A stretch of DNA of 64,000 nt from Sandaracinaceae bacterium. GTDB lineage: Bacteria > Myxococcota_A > Polyangia > Polyangiales > Sandaracinaceae. Positions 62,370 through 64,000 of this stretch are shown here, in pieces. The position numbers and the translations under genes were made by a program. Positions within the stretch are counted from its first letter, which is position 1. Each line of letters starts with the position of its first letter. The stretch covers positions 22,424-86,423 of the forward strand of contig JAVJQK010000148.1 in NCBI GenBank assembly GCA_040218145.1, given 5' to 3'. The notes below the pieces were generated by a model. It ran no database searches. It worked only from the letters and a program-made list of their open reading frames with translations, and had not been told where the DNA came from.

Positions 62370-63851
62370 ATGCAGCTTCCCCTTCCCATCGCGGATCTGC
62401 CGCCCGACCAGGCGCCCAGTGAGGTCCCCCGAAGCAGTCGGGTGTACGTCAACCGGAACCTGCGCTTCGACCTGGTCTCCGTGGTCGGCTTCGACATGGA
62501 CTACACGCTCGCCATCTATCGCCAGGAGGCGATGGATCGGCTGAGCATCGAGGCGACGGCGCGCAAGCTGGTCGAGGACCTCGGCTACCCCGAGTGCGTG
62601 CGCTCGGCCCCGTTCCGGACCGACTTCGCCATCCGCGGGCTCCTGATCGACCGCGAGCTGGGCAACATCCTCAAGATGGACCGCTACCGGTACGTGAAGA
62701 AGGCGTACCACGGCATGCGGGAGCTCTCGCGCGAGGAGCGGCACCGCCACTACCACAGCCGGCCCATCCGCGTGGGCGCGGGCCGATATCACTGGGTCGA
62801 CACGCTCTACGGCCTCAGCGAGGTCTCGGTCTTCGCCGGCGCCATCGAGGCGCTCGACGGCGCGGGCGAGGTCGTCGATCGCGGCAAGCTCTTCGACGAC
62901 ATCCGGCGGAGCATCGACCTGGCTCATCAGGACGGCTCGATCATCGACACCATCGCCGCCGACCCAGCGCGCTTTCTCCGCCGCGACCCCGATCTGCCGG
63001 CCACCTTCCACAAGCTGCGGAGCGCGGGCAAGCGGCTCTTCCTGCTGACGAACAGCCACGCGGGCTACACCGACCGCGTGATGACCTGGCTCTTCGAGGA
63101 CCTGCTCGAGGGCTACTCGTCGTGGCGGAGCTTCTTCGACCTCATCGTCACCGCCGCGAAGAAGCCGCGGTTCTTCACCCACGACAACATCTCCTTCGAG
63201 CCGGCGGAGGAGGGCCTCGCTCCGCCGACGCGCGCGTTCGAGCGCGGGCGCCTCTACCAGGGCGGCTGCCTGGCCGAGCTGCGGCGCCTGTTCGAGGCGA
63301 GCGGCGATCGAGTGCTCTACGTCGGCGACCACATCTACGGCGACGTGCTCCGCGCGAAGAAAGACAGCGCCTGGCGCACCGCCATGATCATCCAGGAGAT
63401 GGCGCGGGAGCTCGAGGTGCAGGACGAGATCGCGCCGCTCCTCGACCGCATGGACGAGCTCGAGGCGGTGCGCGACCTCCTCCACGAGGAGCTCCGGAGC
63501 CGTCAGGTCAGCGTGCGCCGCATCTCACGGGCCCTCGACGGCGCGCGCGACAATGGCCGCTCCACCACCGAGATGGGCGCCACGCGGGCGCACCACAGGA
63601 AGCTCGTCGAGCGGATCAAGTCGCGACTGAAGGATCTGGACGTCGAGCTCGAGGAGCTCGAAGACCACGTCGACCGCGCGTATCACCCCTTCTGGGGCTC
63701 CGTCTTCAAGGCGGGGCCCGAGGTGAGCCTCTTCGGAGATCAGGTCGAGCAGTACGCCTGCGTCTACACCGACCGCGTCAGCAACCTGCTGCACTACAGC
63801 CCGCTGCACTATTTCCGCAGCCCGCGCGATCGCATGCCTCACGAGGTGTGA
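62370..63851 (+). CDS. HAD-superfamily 5'-nucleotidase (cN-II-like, IMP/GMP type)
   Basis: A 493-residue member of the HAD-IG 5'-nucleotidase family related to eukaryotic cytosolic IMP-GMP 5'-nucleotidase. HAD motif I is FDMDYTLAIY (nucleophile and acid Asp near 42-44), motif II is LLTNSH near 228, and motif IV is YVGDHIYGDVLRAKK near 318. RVYVNRNLRFDLVSVVGFDM and the C-terminal DRVSNLLHYSPLHYFRSPRD are family hallmarks. Cytoplasmic nucleotide dephosphorylation is the expected activity, which would feed the nucleoside-salvage operon at 52.9-55.5 kb, though the two are not linked. The ATG at 62370 gives a normal N-terminus. Confidence 0.92.
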   Translation: MQLPLPIADLPPDQAPSEVPRSSRVYVNRNLRFDLVSVVGFDMDYTLAIYRQEAMDRLSIEATARKLVEDLGYPECVRSAPFRTDFAIRGLLIDRELGNILKMDRYRYVKKAYHGMRELSREERHRHYHSRPIRVGAGRYHWVDTLYGLSEVSVFAGAIEALDGAGEVVDRGKLFDDIRRSIDLAHQDGSIIDTIAADPARFLRRDPDLPATFHKLRSAGKRLFLLTNSHAGYTDRVMTWLFEDLLEGYSSWRSFFDLIVTAAKKPRFFTHDNISFEPAEEGLAPPTRAFERGRLYQGGCLAELRRLFEASGDRVLYVGDHIYGDVLRAKKDSAWRTAMIIQEMARELEVQDEIAPLLDRMDELEAVRDLLHEELRSRQVSVRRISRALDGARDNGRSTTEMGATRAHHRKLVERIKSRLKDLDVELEELEDHVDRAYHPFWGSVFKAGPEVSLFGDQVEQYACVYTDRVSNLLHYSPLHYFRSPRDRMPHEV

Positions 63852-63938
63852 CCGCGCTCGGGGCTAGCAGCGCGCGGCGAAAATGACTGCGCGCGCCTCG
63901 CCGGCGGGACGCCGCGCCCAGCGCGCCAGTCGCTCCTC

Positions 63939-63958
63939 CGAAATGCTGAAGCATTTCG
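63939..63958. repeat. Hairpin with 9-bp perfect arms near the right edge
   Basis: CGAAATGCT-GA-AGCATTTCG, inside a larger set of inverted GC-rich segments (CCAGCGCG upstream, CGCGCTGG downstream). It lies 88 bp after the 5'-nucleotidase stop in otherwise unassigned DNA (63852-64000). Possibly a terminator or dispersed extragenic palindrome. Confidence 0.5.
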
Positions 63959-64000
63959 TCGTCGGCCCGCCGCGCTGGACGCGACGTCGCGCTCGCCGAT

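Overview
The window is very GC-rich (about 70%), with strong third-position G/C bias, frequent GTG starts and little intergenic space. Gene content points to a myxobacterium-like deltaproteobacterium (Myxococcota, probably Polyangia/Sandaracinaceae-like). The evidence is three eukaryotic-type Ser/Thr kinase-family proteins (one fused to a STAND-type ATPase and WD40 repeats), two secreted proteins with MYXO-CTERM-like tails, many Cys-rich lipoproteins with MopE-like motifs, FG-GAP and Sel1/Hcp repeats, and a sigma-54 activator. The lineage is inferred; no rRNA or other phylogenetic marker is complete here. I see no phage, complete insertion sequence, CRISPR array or tRNA.

Layout. 1-16.3 kb: the 3' end of typA; a PHA-system protein with a short acyl-CoA-dehydrogenase-like protein; a leftward block of UspA, Ser/Thr kinase and VWA-FHA protein; DUF1990; the kinase-STAND-WD40 giant; a cytochrome c lipoprotein with a Fur-box-like palindrome over its start codon; an ABC-F ATPase; an Arg-rich Tat-like protein; and an SGNH lipoprotein carrying a long in-frame hexanucleotide repeat. 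16.4-22.7 kb: a PNPOx-like protein, malQ, an HNH endonuclease with a RuvA-C-like tail, 1 kb of non-coding DNA with palindromic ~40-bp repeats, and a sensor kinase. 22.7-32.3 kb: an exported and lipoprotein cluster, a CruF-like membrane protein, a Sel1/Hcp protein and an M29-like peptidase.

32.3-39.6 kb: a tightly overlapping leftward operon in the order BlaI-type repressor, M56 metallopeptidase, TolC-type channel, His-rich adaptor, HME-RND pump. A 31-bp perfect palindrome lies in front of it. This looks like BlaR1/BlaI-style proteolytic signalling attached to a heavy-metal exporter, and is the most interesting system in the window. 39.6-45 kb: uvrC, a FliA/WhiG-type sigma factor with a sigma-54-like promoter, an NtrC-type activator, fau and zapA. 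45-50 kb: a 1459-residue zinc-ribbon/TPR protein with about 26 DLPxPK-like linker repeats, then a DUF4920 lipoprotein. 50-55.5 kb: a lamin-tail/MYXO-CTERM protein and a nucleoside-salvage operon (purine nucleoside phosphorylase, cytidine deaminase, 5'-deoxyadenosine-deaminase-like amidohydrolase). 55.6-64 kb: a bacterial-PH-domain membrane protein, a DUF2135 lipoprotein, a kinase-like protein with altered catalytic motifs, an unknown protein, rplU-rpmA and an HAD-type 5'-nucleotidase.

Two themes recur: phospho-signalling (three kinase-like proteins, an FHA reader, a histidine kinase and an NtrC-type activator) and envelope export. All functional calls rest on motif recognition by eye; no database search was run.
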